Shown here: piece after piece, positions 1 to 8,703 of the stretch
Numbering within the stretch: the stretch's first letter is position 1
Layout: every line of letters starts with the position of its first letter
Assembly: GCF_039916245.1 (NCBI RefSeq)
Contig: NZ_JBDSLS010000279.1
Coordinates: forward strand, 1-48,546
Source of the DNA: Gelidibacter sp039916245
Lineage (GTDB): Bacteria; Bacteroidota; Bacteroidia; Flavobacteriales; Flavobacteriaceae
Direction: 5' to 3'
Length of the DNA stretch: 48,546 bases
Notes under the pieces: generated by a model
Seen by the model: the letters and a program-made list of their open reading frames with translations, nothing else
Database searches by the model: none
What the model was told of the DNA's origin: nothing
Translations under genes and position numbers: made by a program

Positions 1-635
1 TGAATAGCTTTATGAATGTTCGAAATCTCGGTCATCATTGCCTCATCAACTGCCAAACGTCCAGCGGTATCTATAATAACCACGTTAAAGCCATTAGCTT
101 TAGCATAAGCAACACCTGCTTTGGCAATCGCTACAGGATCGGTATTACCGCGATCACTAAACACCTCAACATTGATTTGATCTCCTACCACGTGAAGTTG
201 ATCAACCGCCGCCGGACGATACACGTCACAAGCCACTAATAAAGGTTTCTTTGTTTTTTTGTTTTTAAGAAAATTCGCCAATTTTCCGGAAAACGTCGTT
301 TTACCAGAACCTTGTAAACCAGACATCAAAATAACGCTTGGATTTCCTGAAAGATTCAATCCTTCAGCCTCACCACCCATAAGTTCAGTTAATTCATCCT
401 TCACCAACTTTACCATCAACTGTCCAGGTTGCAAGGTGGTCAATACATTTTGACCCATTGCTTTTTCCTTCACGGTGTTGGTAAATTCCTTCGCAATTTT
501 AAAGTTAACGTCGGCATCCAACAATGCTCTTCGAACTTCTTTCAAAGTCTCGGCAACGTTTACTTCCGTAATACTTCCATGTCCTTTAAGAACGTGTAAG
601 GCTTTATCTAACTTTTCACTTAAATTATTAAACAT
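1..635 (-). CDS. ffh: Signal recognition particle protein Ffh, N-terminal part (runs off the window)
   Basis: GTPase subunit of the signal recognition particle, which brings ribosomes making membrane proteins to the FtsY receptor at the inner membrane. About 211 residues are visible from the start MFNNLSEKLDKAL. The helical N domain comes first, then the G domain with the P-loop GLQGSGKTT (about 106-114), the DVYRPAAVDQL motif (about 137-147) and DTAGRL (about 189-194). The rest of the G domain and the Met-rich M domain lie beyond base 1. A TAAATTTG promoter element sits about 60 bp upstream. Frame and motifs are unbroken, so the identity is secure. Confidence 0.97.
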   Translation of the reverse strand, partial: MFNNLSEKLDKALHVLKGHGSITEVNVAETLKEVRRALLDADVNFKIAKEFTNTVKEKAMGQNVLTTLQPGQLMVKLVKDELTELMGGEAEGLNLSGNPSVILMSGLQGSGKTTFSGKLANFLKNKKTKKPLLVACDVYRPAAVDQLHVVGDQINVEVFSDRGNTDPVAIAKAGVAYAKANGFNVVIIDTAGRLAVDEAMMTEISNIHKAI

Positions 636-692
636 ATGTTTTCAGTCTTCTGTTTGTAGTGTTTAAAACCACAAGAATTAAATTTTGAGTTG

Positions 693-722
693 CAAATTTA
701 CATATTTGATGTGTATTTATAA
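693..722 (-). promoter_or_regulatory. Candidate promoter of ffh
   Basis: On the minus strand TAAATTTG (plus 693-700) matches the Bacteroidota -7 element TAnnTTTG. A TTA lies exactly 19 bp upstream, one mismatch from the -33 TTG. It is placed to give a leader of about 50 nt before the ffh start at 635. Confidence 0.5.
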
Positions 723-741
723 AACCTAAGGGCTTAATAAA

Positions 742-2520
742 TTACATACGTTCTGGCACATCAATTCCCAACAAACCAAATGCTTTCTTAATGGTCACGG
801 CAACCTTATTGGACAATGCCACTCTGAAAGCTTTTTCATTGTCGTTTTCAGCACCAAGAATGGATACATTTTGATAAAAAGAATTGAATTCCTTCACTAA
901 ATCATAGGTGTAATTGGCCACTAAAGCAGGACTATGATTCTCCGCTGCATTCTGAATCAGTTCAGGAAATAACATGATAAATTTTATAAGTTCCTTTTCT
1001 TTTTCGTGCAAACTAATTGTTTTGAAATCGATAGGCACATCTTGATCGGCCTTTCTTAATATCGATTGGATTCTAGCATAGGTATATTGTATAAATGGTC
1101 CGGTATTCCCTTGAAAATCGATGGATTCCTTCGGATCAAAAAGAATACGCTTCCGCGGATCCACTTTTAAGATGTAATATTTTAATGCCCCCAAACCGAT
1201 AGATTGGTAAAGTGCTGCTTTTTCGGTTTCTGAATAGCCGTCTAATTTGCCCAATTCCTCAGAAATCTCTTCGGCAGTTTGTGCCATTTCTACAATCAGA
1301 TCATCAGCATCCACAACGGTTCCCTCTCTACTCTTCATTTTTCCTGAAGGTAAATCGACCATTCCGTAACTTAAATGAAACAGGTTTTTCGCCCATTCAA
1401 AACCAAGCTTTTTAATAATCAAAAACAAGACTTGAAAATGGTATTCCTGTTCATTTCCAACCGTATAAACCATCCCGCCAACATCAGGAAAATCCTTAAC
1501 ACGCTGAATAGCTGTACCAATATCTTGAGTCATATAAACCGCAGTGCCGTCTGAACGTAAAACGATTTTTTCATCCAAACCATCTGCCGTCAGATCACAC
1601 CAAAGGGAACCATCTTCTTTTTTGAAAAACACGCCTGATTTCAAACCTTCGGCTACAAATTCCTTTCCTAAAAGATAGGTTTGACTTTCGTAATAAAGAC
1701 TATCAAAATCAACACCTAAATTTTTATAGGTTTCATCAAAACCTTTATAAACCCAGCCGTTCATTTTTTCCCAAAGCGTCACAACGTCTGCATCGCCGGC
1801 CTCCCATTTTAAAAGCATGTCTTGTGCTTCAATAATAATCGGTGCTAGCTTTTTGGCTTCTTCTTCAGTTTTTCCTTGGGCGATTAACTCCTGAATTTCC
1901 TTTTTATATTCTTGATCGAATTTGACATAGTAATTCCCAACGAGCTTATCACCTTTTAAACCTGTGGATTCCGGTGTCTCGCCATTTCCATAACGCTCCC
2001 AGGCCAACATGCTTTTACAAATATGAATTCCTCTGTCATTGATGACTTGGGTTTTATAGACTTTTTTACCCGATGCCTTCAAAATTTCGGCAACACTATA
2101 TCCTAATAAGTTATTTCGGATATGTCCCAAATGCAAAGGTTTGTTGGTATTTGGCGAAGAATACTCGACCATAATCGCTTTATCTTCTGGATTAGGAGTA
2201 ACAAATCCGAAAGTATTTTGGTTTTTTATCGACTGAAAAAAATCAAGATAATAGACCGCATCAATTTCAACATTTAAAAACCCTTTCACCACATTGAAAG
2301 ATTTTACTTCAGCAACATTATCCAAAAGATATTGACCAATTTGTTCGCCAATTTGAACCGGATTTCCTTTCACCACACGTAGCATCGGGAAAATTACTAC
2401 AGTGATATCGCCCACAAACTCTTTGCGTGTGGATTGCAATTCTACCGACTCTATGGTCGCGCCAAAAATATCGTTTACTGCTTTTTTTACCTGATGTGAT
2501 ATGGTCTCCTGAAGATTCAT
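742..2520 (-). CDS. argS: Arginyl-tRNA synthetase
   Basis: Class I aminoacyl-tRNA synthetase that charges tRNA-Arg in the cytoplasm. At 592 residues it has the usual length. The order is the N-terminal Arg-tRNA synthetase additional domain (about 1-90), the Rossmann catalytic domain with the HIGH-type motif HLGH (130-133) after SSPNTNKPL, a KMSKS-equivalent KMKSREG (about 394-400), and a C-terminal DALR anticodon-binding domain (about 470-592) with FIQYTYARIQSIL before it. Transcribed alone, with a TATCTTTG element 22 bp upstream. No anomalies seen. Confidence 0.98.
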   Translation of the reverse strand: MNLQETISHQVKKAVNDIFGATIESVELQSTRKEFVGDITVVIFPMLRVVKGNPVQIGEQIGQYLLDNVAEVKSFNVVKGFLNVEIDAVYYLDFFQSIKNQNTFGFVTPNPEDKAIMVEYSSPNTNKPLHLGHIRNNLLGYSVAEILKASGKKVYKTQVINDRGIHICKSMLAWERYGNGETPESTGLKGDKLVGNYYVKFDQEYKKEIQELIAQGKTEEEAKKLAPIIIEAQDMLLKWEAGDADVVTLWEKMNGWVYKGFDETYKNLGVDFDSLYYESQTYLLGKEFVAEGLKSGVFFKKEDGSLWCDLTADGLDEKIVLRSDGTAVYMTQDIGTAIQRVKDFPDVGGMVYTVGNEQEYHFQVLFLIIKKLGFEWAKNLFHLSYGMVDLPSGKMKSREGTVVDADDLIVEMAQTAEEISEELGKLDGYSETEKAALYQSIGLGALKYYILKVDPRKRILFDPKESIDFQGNTGPFIQYTYARIQSILRKADQDVPIDFKTISLHEKEKELIKFIMLFPELIQNAAENHSPALVANYTYDLVKEFNSFYQNVSILGAENDNEKAFRVALSNKVAVTIKKAFGLLGIDVPERM

Positions 2521-3140
2521 CTGTTGTATAATTTAAGCTTGCAAAGATAGGATTTTTATTAAATTTTTGAGTCGTCAAAACTGTAATGTTGTGCAAAATA
2601 GATACGCACGGCAGGCGCTTTTAATTCTAAGGAATATCACTCGTCCAAAATTGATTAAATTCAAATAAGAAAATACCTTATGATTTACCGAAGCCATTAG
2701 TAAGGCTTTTTGCTTTTAATCAATAAAAACATAATTCCAAATAAGTCACAGCAGTAACTATTGGTATACTTTATGTTTCCTGACCATCGAATAATAAGAC
2801 AAAACGTACAACAAATAGGAGTAGTCGAAAGAATTTGCATTTCATCGACACAAAGGTCGTATTTCTATGATATTTACCTTTCATCGATAAGGGAATTTAT
2901 CCAAAAAAGAATAAGTATCACTTTATCTAATTTTTTGGCATTAAAACCCAAAAATTAGATTTTAAGAACGCTTTTAGTCATTTTTGACGAAGCTATTAAT
3001 CAAAGTCCCAAAAACGTTGATGCACCATTTTTAAAAATCCTTAACAGCAATGTTATTGTATACTGTGAACGTGCCTAACCTCTCCCTCAAGGCAAGCTCT
3101 TATCACATCAACATTACATTTTATAACTAATTGCCAAAAA
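2521..3140. other. Long non-coding spacer between argS and the histidine kinase
   Basis: About 620 bp, A/T-rich and without a credible gene. A 65-codon frame at 2761-2958 needs a TTG start and has no recognisable protein character. Visible structure: two direct copies of TTTCATCGA (2840-2848 and 2879-2887, 39 bp apart), and a hairpin whose arms ATCTAATTTTTTGG (2925-2938) and CCAAAAATTAGAT (2948-2960) pair over about 13 bp with one bulged T. The arms could mark the end of a small transcript. Function unknown. Confidence 0.5.
2542..2549 (-). promoter_or_regulatory. Candidate -7 element of argS
   Basis: Minus-strand TATCTTTG fits the Bacteroidota -7 consensus TAnnTTTG and would start transcription about 15 nt before the argS start codon. 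No TTG lies at the standard 19-bp spacing, so only half of the consensus is present. Confidence 0.5.
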
Positions 3141-5198
3141 ATGAATCGGTTAATTGTCTTAGCTGCCTTTTTTGCTATCTTATATGGTCATGCCCAAACC
3201 AAAAAGATAGACAGCCTTGCTATACAATTAGCTTATCAAAAACAGGATTTATCCAAAGTCGATACGTCAATTGAACTTATCAAAGCCCTTTACAAAACAC
3301 AAGATTATCAAAAGGCACTCTTATATATTTCCGAGACCGAACAGCTTTCAATCTCACTAAATTACAATAAGGGCATAGCAGAAGCCAACTATTATAAGGC
3401 GCTTATTTATTCCAATAAGAATGATTATTACAACGCGATTGATCATTTCAATAAATCCAAAAAACTGTTTTCCGACCTCAATGATTCCATTGGAATTGCC
3501 AAAGTAAGCAACAGCATTGGCCTCATCGAAATCAAAAGAGGCAATTACAGCACGGGATTAGTAAATTCTTTGGCAGCGATCAAAATATTCGAAACCCAAA
3601 ATCTATATGAAGATCTTGGTGCGGCGTACAATAATTTGGCCGAAGCGTATTTCCAAACACATCAAATTGACAAAGCTCTTGAATTCAACATGAAAGCACT
3701 GAATATAAGACAACGCCTAAAGGATAGCACAGGCATTAAAATGTCCACAAAAAACATTGCACGTTTGTATTCAGAACGCAAGGAACACCGAAAGGCCATT
3801 GAATATTATGAAGCTGTTTTAGCAATGCTCAACCCTGAAACCGACCAAAAGCTTAGAGGCGAAGTGTTACCGCGCATTGGAGAGGAATATCTAAAGTTTA
3901 ATGATTATGACAAGGCTTCCGAATATTTGATGGAAGGATTAAAGTACAACAGAAAAACAAACAATAACGACGGTATTTTGAGAGCCTTAAATTCTATTGG
4001 GCATCTTAACCTCGAAAAAAAGAACACACGACTTGCCGAAAGCCAGATTTACGAAGCTCACGAGTTGGCTAAAAACACTGAAAACACTGAGGAGCTTCTA
4101 AAAAACTATAAACTCTTGATGACTTTGGACTCCACCAAAGGCAAGTTTCAAAATGCTTATAAATGGCAAAGAGAATATTTTACTTTAAAACACCTTATCG
4201 ATAGAGAAAACCAACCTAAACTCCCAACAAATACCGATTCTATCGAGGAGATTATAGAGAAAAAATCCGAAGCTGATACTGTTGTAATTACGCCTCATAA
4301 TGCCACCGTCGGTCAAAATGACCAGGTCAAAAATTTAAAACTTCTGTCTTATGGACTGATTATAGCGTTTTTAACAGCTCTAACCATTTTACTTTTAATC
4401 TATCTGAAGAGAAAAAGTTCTATTCAATATACTCAGGAATTAGAGACAAAGAATACGCAAATTCAACTTCAACATGATGCTATTATGGAGCAGAAGCGCG
4501 ATCTTGAAGAGATCAACAATATTAAGGATCGCTTATTCTCCATTGTTTCGCATGATTTAAAGGATTCGATTTCATCCATTAAAGGTTTTTTGGATTTACT
4601 TAATGAAGAAAATATCAGCAAAGAAGAGTTTAATGAATTGATTCCAGAACTGAGTGAAAACGCCAATAATGCCTCCTTATTATTATTCAATCTATTAAAT
4701 TGGTCAAAGTCTCAAATGCAAAATTTGGAACCTAATCCTGAACTTCTCAATATCCAGGAAATTTTCCATGACAAAATCAATTTAGTAGAACCAAAAATAG
4801 AACAAAAACGCCTTGTGGTTATTGATGAGACGCAACGTGAATTTGTCTACGCCGATAAGAGCATGGTCGAAATTATTATTCAAAACCTCATTACCAATGC
4901 GGTAAAATTCAGTCGTGTGGGCGATATTATTACCATCTCAAATAAAGAGCACCATGGCAAATCCTTGATTTGTGTGGAAGATACGGGTGTGGGTATTTCA
5001 AAGGAGAACCTCAAGAAACTTTTCAAAAACAACAATTTCACAACTATCGGCACCCAAAACGAAAAAGGCACCGGTTTAGGATTGACCATCTGCAAGGAAT
5101 TAGTCGAACTCAATCACGGTCGTATCTGGGTAGAAAGTATTGTCAATGTCGGAACCAAGTTCTATATTGAGCTTCCTAAGAAGAAAATGCAAGAGTGA
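3141..5198 (+). CDS. TPR-containing membrane sensor histidine kinase
   Basis: Predicted two-component sensor kinase of 685 residues. A signal peptide (MNRLIVLAAFFAILYGHAQ) leads to a periplasmic region of tetratricopeptide repeats (about 30-350, for example KGIAEANYYKALIYSNKNDY). One transmembrane helix follows (about 400-423), then a short coiled coil (about 430-460). The HisKA domain has phospho-acceptor H471 in FSIVSHDLKDSISSIKGF. The HATPase domain has an N box NLITNAVKFS (about 583), DTGVGIS (about 614) and GTGLGLTICKEL (about 643). All kinase boxes look intact. No response regulator is adjacent, so its partner is unknown. A damaged copy of its 3' end lies 54 bp downstream. The stimulus cannot be read from the sequence. 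Confidence 0.9.
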   Translation: MNRLIVLAAFFAILYGHAQTKKIDSLAIQLAYQKQDLSKVDTSIELIKALYKTQDYQKALLYISETEQLSISLNYNKGIAEANYYKALIYSNKNDYYNAIDHFNKSKKLFSDLNDSIGIAKVSNSIGLIEIKRGNYSTGLVNSLAAIKIFETQNLYEDLGAAYNNLAEAYFQTHQIDKALEFNMKALNIRQRLKDSTGIKMSTKNIARLYSERKEHRKAIEYYEAVLAMLNPETDQKLRGEVLPRIGEEYLKFNDYDKASEYLMEGLKYNRKTNNNDGILRALNSIGHLNLEKKNTRLAESQIYEAHELAKNTENTEELLKNYKLLMTLDSTKGKFQNAYKWQREYFTLKHLIDRENQPKLPTNTDSIEEIIEKKSEADTVVITPHNATVGQNDQVKNLKLLSYGLIIAFLTALTILLLIYLKRKSSIQYTQELETKNTQIQLQHDAIMEQKRDLEEINNIKDRLFSIVSHDLKDSISSIKGFLDLLNEENISKEEFNELIPELSENANNASLLLFNLLNWSKSQMQNLEPNPELLNIQEIFHDKINLVEPKIEQKRLVVIDETQREFVYADKSMVEIIIQNLITNAVKFSRVGDIITISNKEHHGKSLICVEDTGVGISKENLKKLFKNNNFTTIGTQNEKGTGLGLTICKELVELNHGRIWVESIVNVGTKFYIELPKKKMQE

Positions 5199-5214
5199 AA
5201 TTAAAAAGTTTTTT

Positions 5215-5242
5215 GTTTCAGGTTTCTTGTTTCGAGTTCTCC
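5215..5242 (+). repeat. Period-7 repeat GTTTCNN, four units
   Basis: Four consecutive 7-mers: GTTTCAG, GTTTCTT, GTTTCGA, GTTCTCC. They lie 16 bp after the kinase stop codon and 9 bp before the kinase remnant. The first three share GTTTC exactly; the fourth is degenerate. Confidence 0.7.
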
Positions 5243-5251
5243 TATAGAGAG

Positions 5252-5364
5252 ACCCAAAACGAAAAGACACTGGCTTAGGATTAACAATCTACAAGAAATT
5301 AATAGAACTTAATCAAGGCCACATCTAGGTAGAAAGAACTGAAAATGTCGATATCAAATTTTAA
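5252..5364 (+). pseudogene. Decayed remnant of a histidine kinase C-terminus
   Basis: This stretch aligns with the 3' end of the intact kinase just upstream (about 5052-5164), at roughly three quarters identity by eye. ACCCAAAACGAAAA is shared, one base is then lost and the frame shifts. From 5269 the frame reads TGLGLTIYKKLIELNQGHI, then TAG, then VERTENVDIKF and TAA. The intact gene reads TGLGLTICKELVELNHGRI, then WVES. So a frameshift and a stop (TGG to TAG) have accumulated. It is either a partial tandem duplication or the leftover of a deleted neighbouring kinase paralogue. No start or upstream kinase domains remain. Confidence 0.85.
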
Positions 5365-5401
5365 GACGAAAACCGAAGTACAGAACTAAAAAAGCTTCAA
5401 A

Positions 5402-5500
5402 TTCAAGTTCGATTTCGCGCCTCTCCACTAAAGTTACTGACGGGCAAGCAAATTCGACTTTGATTTCAAGTTCAAATTCGATTTCAATTTCAACTTCATT
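5402..5500. repeat. Period-6 repeat TTCRAN abutting the ctlX stop codon
   Basis: Six in-register hexamers occupy 5465-5500: TTCAAG, TTCAAA, TTCGAT, TTCAAT, TTCAAC, TTCATT. Three more sit at 5402-5419 (TTCAAG, TTCGAT, TTCGCG). The array runs into the ctlX stop codon (5499-5501). It is not read in frame from ctlX, because TGA follows TAA directly. Confidence 0.75.
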
Positions 5501-6431
5501 ATGCTTTCGGCAAAAACACTTCTGCCATCATGCAACGTGCGCTTCCACCACCACAGGTTTCTATAGTTTCTAAATCACTATAGAGCACATCGCAATGCAT
5601 AGATATTTTTGAAATCTGCAAGCTCGTTAAACTCTCATGAGCCGCTTTACTCATGACCAAATAACGTTTTTCATCTGCTCCTCTTACCTGTAACATATTA
5701 CCAGCAAAATGATGCATTTGTTCTTCAGTAATTGCAATTATTTCTTTACCATCTTTTTTAAGATGCTCCACAACATTCTTGCGTTCCTTTTTATCATCAA
5801 TAGTATCCAAGCAAATGACTGCAAAAGTCTCAGCAATACACATCATGACATTGGTGTGGTAAATAGGCAATCGCTCGCCATCTACAGTTTGATAAGCCGT
5901 AAAAATTACCGGAAAATAATCGAAGTCTTCACAGAATTCAATAAATAATTCTTCATCTGCCCTTGCCGATAATGCGCAGTAAGCTTTTTTATTGACACGA
6001 TCCAAAATGATACTTCCTGTACCTTCCAAAAAGAAATGATCTTCTTCAGCACTGGTATAGTCCATAATATCGTTGATCTCAAATCCCTCATCTTCCAAAC
6101 GGTCAAACAGCTCTTCACGACGTTCCTTGCGTCGGTTTTCTGCAAACATAGGATAGAGCGCCAAATCGCCATTTTCATGGAAACTCACCCAATTATTCGG
6201 AAAAATCGAATCTGGAGTATCGTTAGCGATGTCATCATTTTCTACAATAACATTAACACCGACAGCTGTGAGTTTTTCAAAAAAAGCATCAAATTCAGCT
6301 TGTGCTTTTTTATTAATTTCCGAATTTTTCAGATCTAAATCTTCCTGAAAATAATTATTGACAGCGGTTTGTTCATTCATCCTGAAATTTACCGGACGAA
6401 TCATCAAGATTGTATTTGTGGTTTGGTGCAT
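5499..6431 (-). CDS. ctlX: Citrulline-utilisation hydrolase of the guanidino-modifying enzyme superfamily
   Basis: A 310-residue cytoplasmic protein of the amidinotransferase/DDAH-like fold. Visible family marks are the N-terminal TILMIRPVNFRMN strand, PNNW (78-81), FLEGTGS (134-140) with acidic E136, H192 in IYHTNVMMCI, and the C-terminal CGGGSARCMMAE, where C300 is the likely nucleophile by analogy with agmatine deiminase (GGGxxxC). Bacteroidota homologues are annotated CtlX, thought to hydrolyse citrulline to ornithine. That substrate is family knowledge and is not readable here. A TAATTTTG element (minus, plus 6454-6461) lies 23 bp upstream. A second, divergent superfamily member lies at 17222-18136. 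Confidence 0.85.
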   Translation of the reverse strand: MHQTTNTILMIRPVNFRMNEQTAVNNYFQEDLDLKNSEINKKAQAEFDAFFEKLTAVGVNVIVENDDIANDTPDSIFPNNWVSFHENGDLALYPMFAENRRKERREELFDRLEDEGFEINDIMDYTSAEEDHFFLEGTGSIILDRVNKKAYCALSARADEELFIEFCEDFDYFPVIFTAYQTVDGERLPIYHTNVMMCIAETFAVICLDTIDDKKERKNVVEHLKKDGKEIIAITEEQMHHFAGNMLQVRGADEKRYLVMSKAAHESLTSLQISKISMHCDVLYSDLETIETCGGGSARCMMAEVFLPKA

Positions 6432-6473
6432 GGTGAAGTCAAATTTATGCCTGCAAAATTAGTTTAATTTGAG

Positions 6474-6481
6474 TAATTTTG
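6474..6481 (+). promoter_or_regulatory. Candidate -7 element for the M14 peptidase gene
   Basis: TAATTTTG on the plus strand fits TAnnTTTG and sits 53 bp before the start codon at 6535. It lies back to back with the ctlX -7 element, so the 103-bp spacer probably holds two divergent promoters. No good -33 TTG at standard spacing. Confidence 0.4.
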
Positions 6482-6534
6482 GAAGACATTGTGTTTATTA
6501 ATTATACATGAATCTGAATCGAAAATAATTCCTA

Positions 6535-8268
6535 ATGAAAACCACTTTCCTCTGCTTTTTGATATGCCTTTCTGGTATTGCTCAAAATAAAAATTCAAAT
6601 AAAGATTTCTTGACTGTTTTTGAAAAAAGCGACGGACTTAAAACTGCGGCTTACCAGGAAGTAATCGCGTATTATCAGCTCTTAGCAGATAGTTTTCCTC
6701 AAATTCACTTGGACAGTATAGGAATGACGGATGCTGGCAAACCTTTGCATATCGCAACCTTTAACCCGGATAAAATTTTCGAATTCGAAACCATCAGAAA
6801 AACCAAGCAAATATTACTGATCAACAACGGCATTCATCCTGGCGAACCTGATGGCATTGATGCCACGATGCTTTTGTTCAGAGATCTTGCACAAGGAAAA
6901 ATTAAAATACCTAAACACACTGTTTTAGTGACCATTCCCATCTATAATATTGGTGGCAGCCTCAATAGAAATTCAACCACTCGCACCAACCAAGATGGCC
7001 CAGAGGAATACGGTTTTAGAGGCAATGCCCGAAACTATGATTTGAACAGGGATTTTATAAAAGCCGACACTAAAAACGCACGTACGTTTACCCAGATTTA
7101 TCATATGGTACAACCCGCTGTTTTCATTGACAATCACGTCAGTAATGGTGCCGATTATCAATATACTCTGACTCACTTATTTACGCAACACAATAAACTT
7201 GGAGGTGATTTGGGCAATTATCTCCATACGGAAATGATGCCAAGTTTGGAGCAGCAACTAGCCATTAAAAAATTGGATATCACGCCCTATGTCAACGTTT
7301 TCAACGAAGTCCCTGAAGCTGGGTTTAGTCAGTTTTTGGATGGCCCTCGTTATTCAACGGGATATACTGCTTTATTCAACAGCTTGGGCATGATGGTTGA
7401 AACGCATATGCTCAAACCTTACAAGCCTCGTGTTGAAGGCACTTATGAATTGATGAAAACCATGATCGACATCATTGAAAAAGATCACGTTAAAATTAAA
7501 AACTTACGATCCAACGCACTTAAACAATTTCAAGCGTCCAAAACCTATCCGCTAGATTGGAAGGTTGACACCACAAAATCTACAACGCTATCATTTAAAG
7601 GTTATGAAGGAAAAATGATTCCGAGTGAAATTACTGGTGGCAAACGTTTAAAATATGACCGTAACAAACCCTTTATCAAAGCTGTTAAATATCAGAATTA
7701 TTTCAAACCTACAGTTGAAGTCACCATTCCAGAAGCTTATGTCGTCCCCCAAGGCTGGTGGAACGTGATCGATTTATTAAAACTGAACCAAGTTGAAATG
7801 TCCATATTTGAAAAGGACACAACAATTACGGTTGAAAGCTATAAGATTGACACCTACCAAACTCGAAGCCAAGCTTATGAAGGACATTACCAACATTATA
7901 ACGCCAAAGTAATTTCAAAAACTCAAGACGTCAAATTCAGAAAAGGCGATTTTTATGTACCTACCAATCAAAACGCCTTTAGATACCTGTTGGAAACTTT
8001 GGAACCACAAGCTCCAGATTCCTTCTTCAACTGGAATTTCTTCGATACCATTCTGCAGCAAAAAGAAGGGTTTTCTCCTTATGCCTGGGAAGACATGGCG
8101 GAAGAATTATTAATGAAGAATGGAGAATTAAAAATGGAGTTTGAAGCGAAAAAGATAGCAGAAACAGATTTCGCCAATAATTGGTACGCACAATTGGATT
8201 GGTTGCACAAACACAGCTCGAGTTACGAGTTGGCGCATATGCAGTATCCGGTTTATAGAGCAATATAG
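6535..8268 (+). CDS. Secreted M14-family zinc carboxypeptidase
   Basis: A 577-residue predicted exported metallopeptidase. The signal peptide is MKTTFLCFLICLSGIAQ. The zinc site is visible as H101-x-x-E104 in NGIHPGEPDG and H201 in IDNHVSNGADYQYT. DLNRDF (about 178) carries the substrate-binding Arg of M14 enzymes. Carboxyl-terminal amino acids of peptides are the expected substrate, acting in the periplasm or outside the cell. No type IX secretion tail is seen; the protein ends in HMQYPVYRAI. Bases 8104-8145 have a period-7 texture but stay in frame. It is a single-gene unit. Confidence 0.9.
   Translation: MKTTFLCFLICLSGIAQNKNSNKDFLTVFEKSDGLKTAAYQEVIAYYQLLADSFPQIHLDSIGMTDAGKPLHIATFNPDKIFEFETIRKTKQILLINNGIHPGEPDGIDATMLLFRDLAQGKIKIPKHTVLVTIPIYNIGGSLNRNSTTRTNQDGPEEYGFRGNARNYDLNRDFIKADTKNARTFTQIYHMVQPAVFIDNHVSNGADYQYTLTHLFTQHNKLGGDLGNYLHTEMMPSLEQQLAIKKLDITPYVNVFNEVPEAGFSQFLDGPRYSTGYTALFNSLGMMVETHMLKPYKPRVEGTYELMKTMIDIIEKDHVKIKNLRSNALKQFQASKTYPLDWKVDTTKSTTLSFKGYEGKMIPSEITGGKRLKYDRNKPFIKAVKYQNYFKPTVEVTIPEAYVVPQGWWNVIDLLKLNQVEMSIFEKDTTITVESYKIDTYQTRSQAYEGHYQHYNAKVISKTQDVKFRKGDFYVPTNQNAFRYLLETLEPQAPDSFFNWNFFDTILQQKEGFSPYAWEDMAEELLMKNGELKMEFEAKKIAETDFANNWYAQLDWLHKHSSSYELAHMQYPVYRAI
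8104..8145 (+). repeat. Period-7 texture inside the M14 peptidase gene
   Basis: Six 7-mers in a row: GAATTAT, TAATGAA, GAATGGA, GAATTAA, AAATGGA, GTTTGAA. They encode about residues 524-537 (ELLMKNGELKMEFE) without breaking the frame. The resemblance between units is moderate, so chance is possible. Confidence 0.35.
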
Positions 8269-8469
8269 CACTTGACTTTCCAAAAAAAATAGTTGAAATT
8301 CGTTTAGGACCGGATATAAAACATTCTAACAATTTCATTTTCTAAAATTCCAATACCATATTGATGGCAATCATGAGGTGGTTTTGAATTGCCTTTCTCT
8401 ATTAATTTTGTTGTCAAAAAACAACCCCAGAATCATTAAAGTTAAAACTGTAATTTGTAAATTTGGTTT

Positions 8470-8703
8470 ATGGACACAAACATTCAAGATAAAAAAATAG
8501 AATTGATTCAATGGTTGACTACATTGAACGATAATTCTATCCTTGAAAAAATCATGAAGCTTCGAGAGTGCGAAAAAACGGATTTGTGGAATGAAATCTC
8601 CTCAGCAGAAAAAGATTCAATTGAAAAAGGATTGGAAGACGCTGATTCGGGAAATCTGAAACCACATTCAGAGGTCAGGAAGCTCTATGAAAAATGGTTA
8701 TAA
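8470..8703 (+). CDS. Antitoxin of a ParE/RelE-type toxin-antitoxin pair
   Basis: A 77-residue acidic protein without membrane segments. The C-terminal half, SSAEKDSIEKGLEDADSGNLKPHSEVRKLYEKWL in outline, is the pattern of Bacteroidota addiction-module antitoxins: an S-x-x-E-K-x-x-I-E-x-G helix followed by a HSEV-x-x-x-Y tail. Its last 17 bases overlap the toxin reading frame, typical of these operons. The toxin carries a stop at codon 26. TAAATTTG at 8458-8465 is very close to the start, so the transcript may be leaderless. Function is inferred from size, pattern and neighbour. Confidence 0.75.
   Translation: MDTNIQDKKIELIQWLTTLNDNSILEKIMKLRECEKTDLWNEISSAEKDSIEKGLEDADSGNLKPHSEVRKLYEKWL

Noticed and set aside
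2761..2958. 65-codon open frame in the argS-kinase spacer
   Set aside because: Needs a TTG start, has no recognisable protein pattern and ends in the arm of a hairpin; most likely chance.
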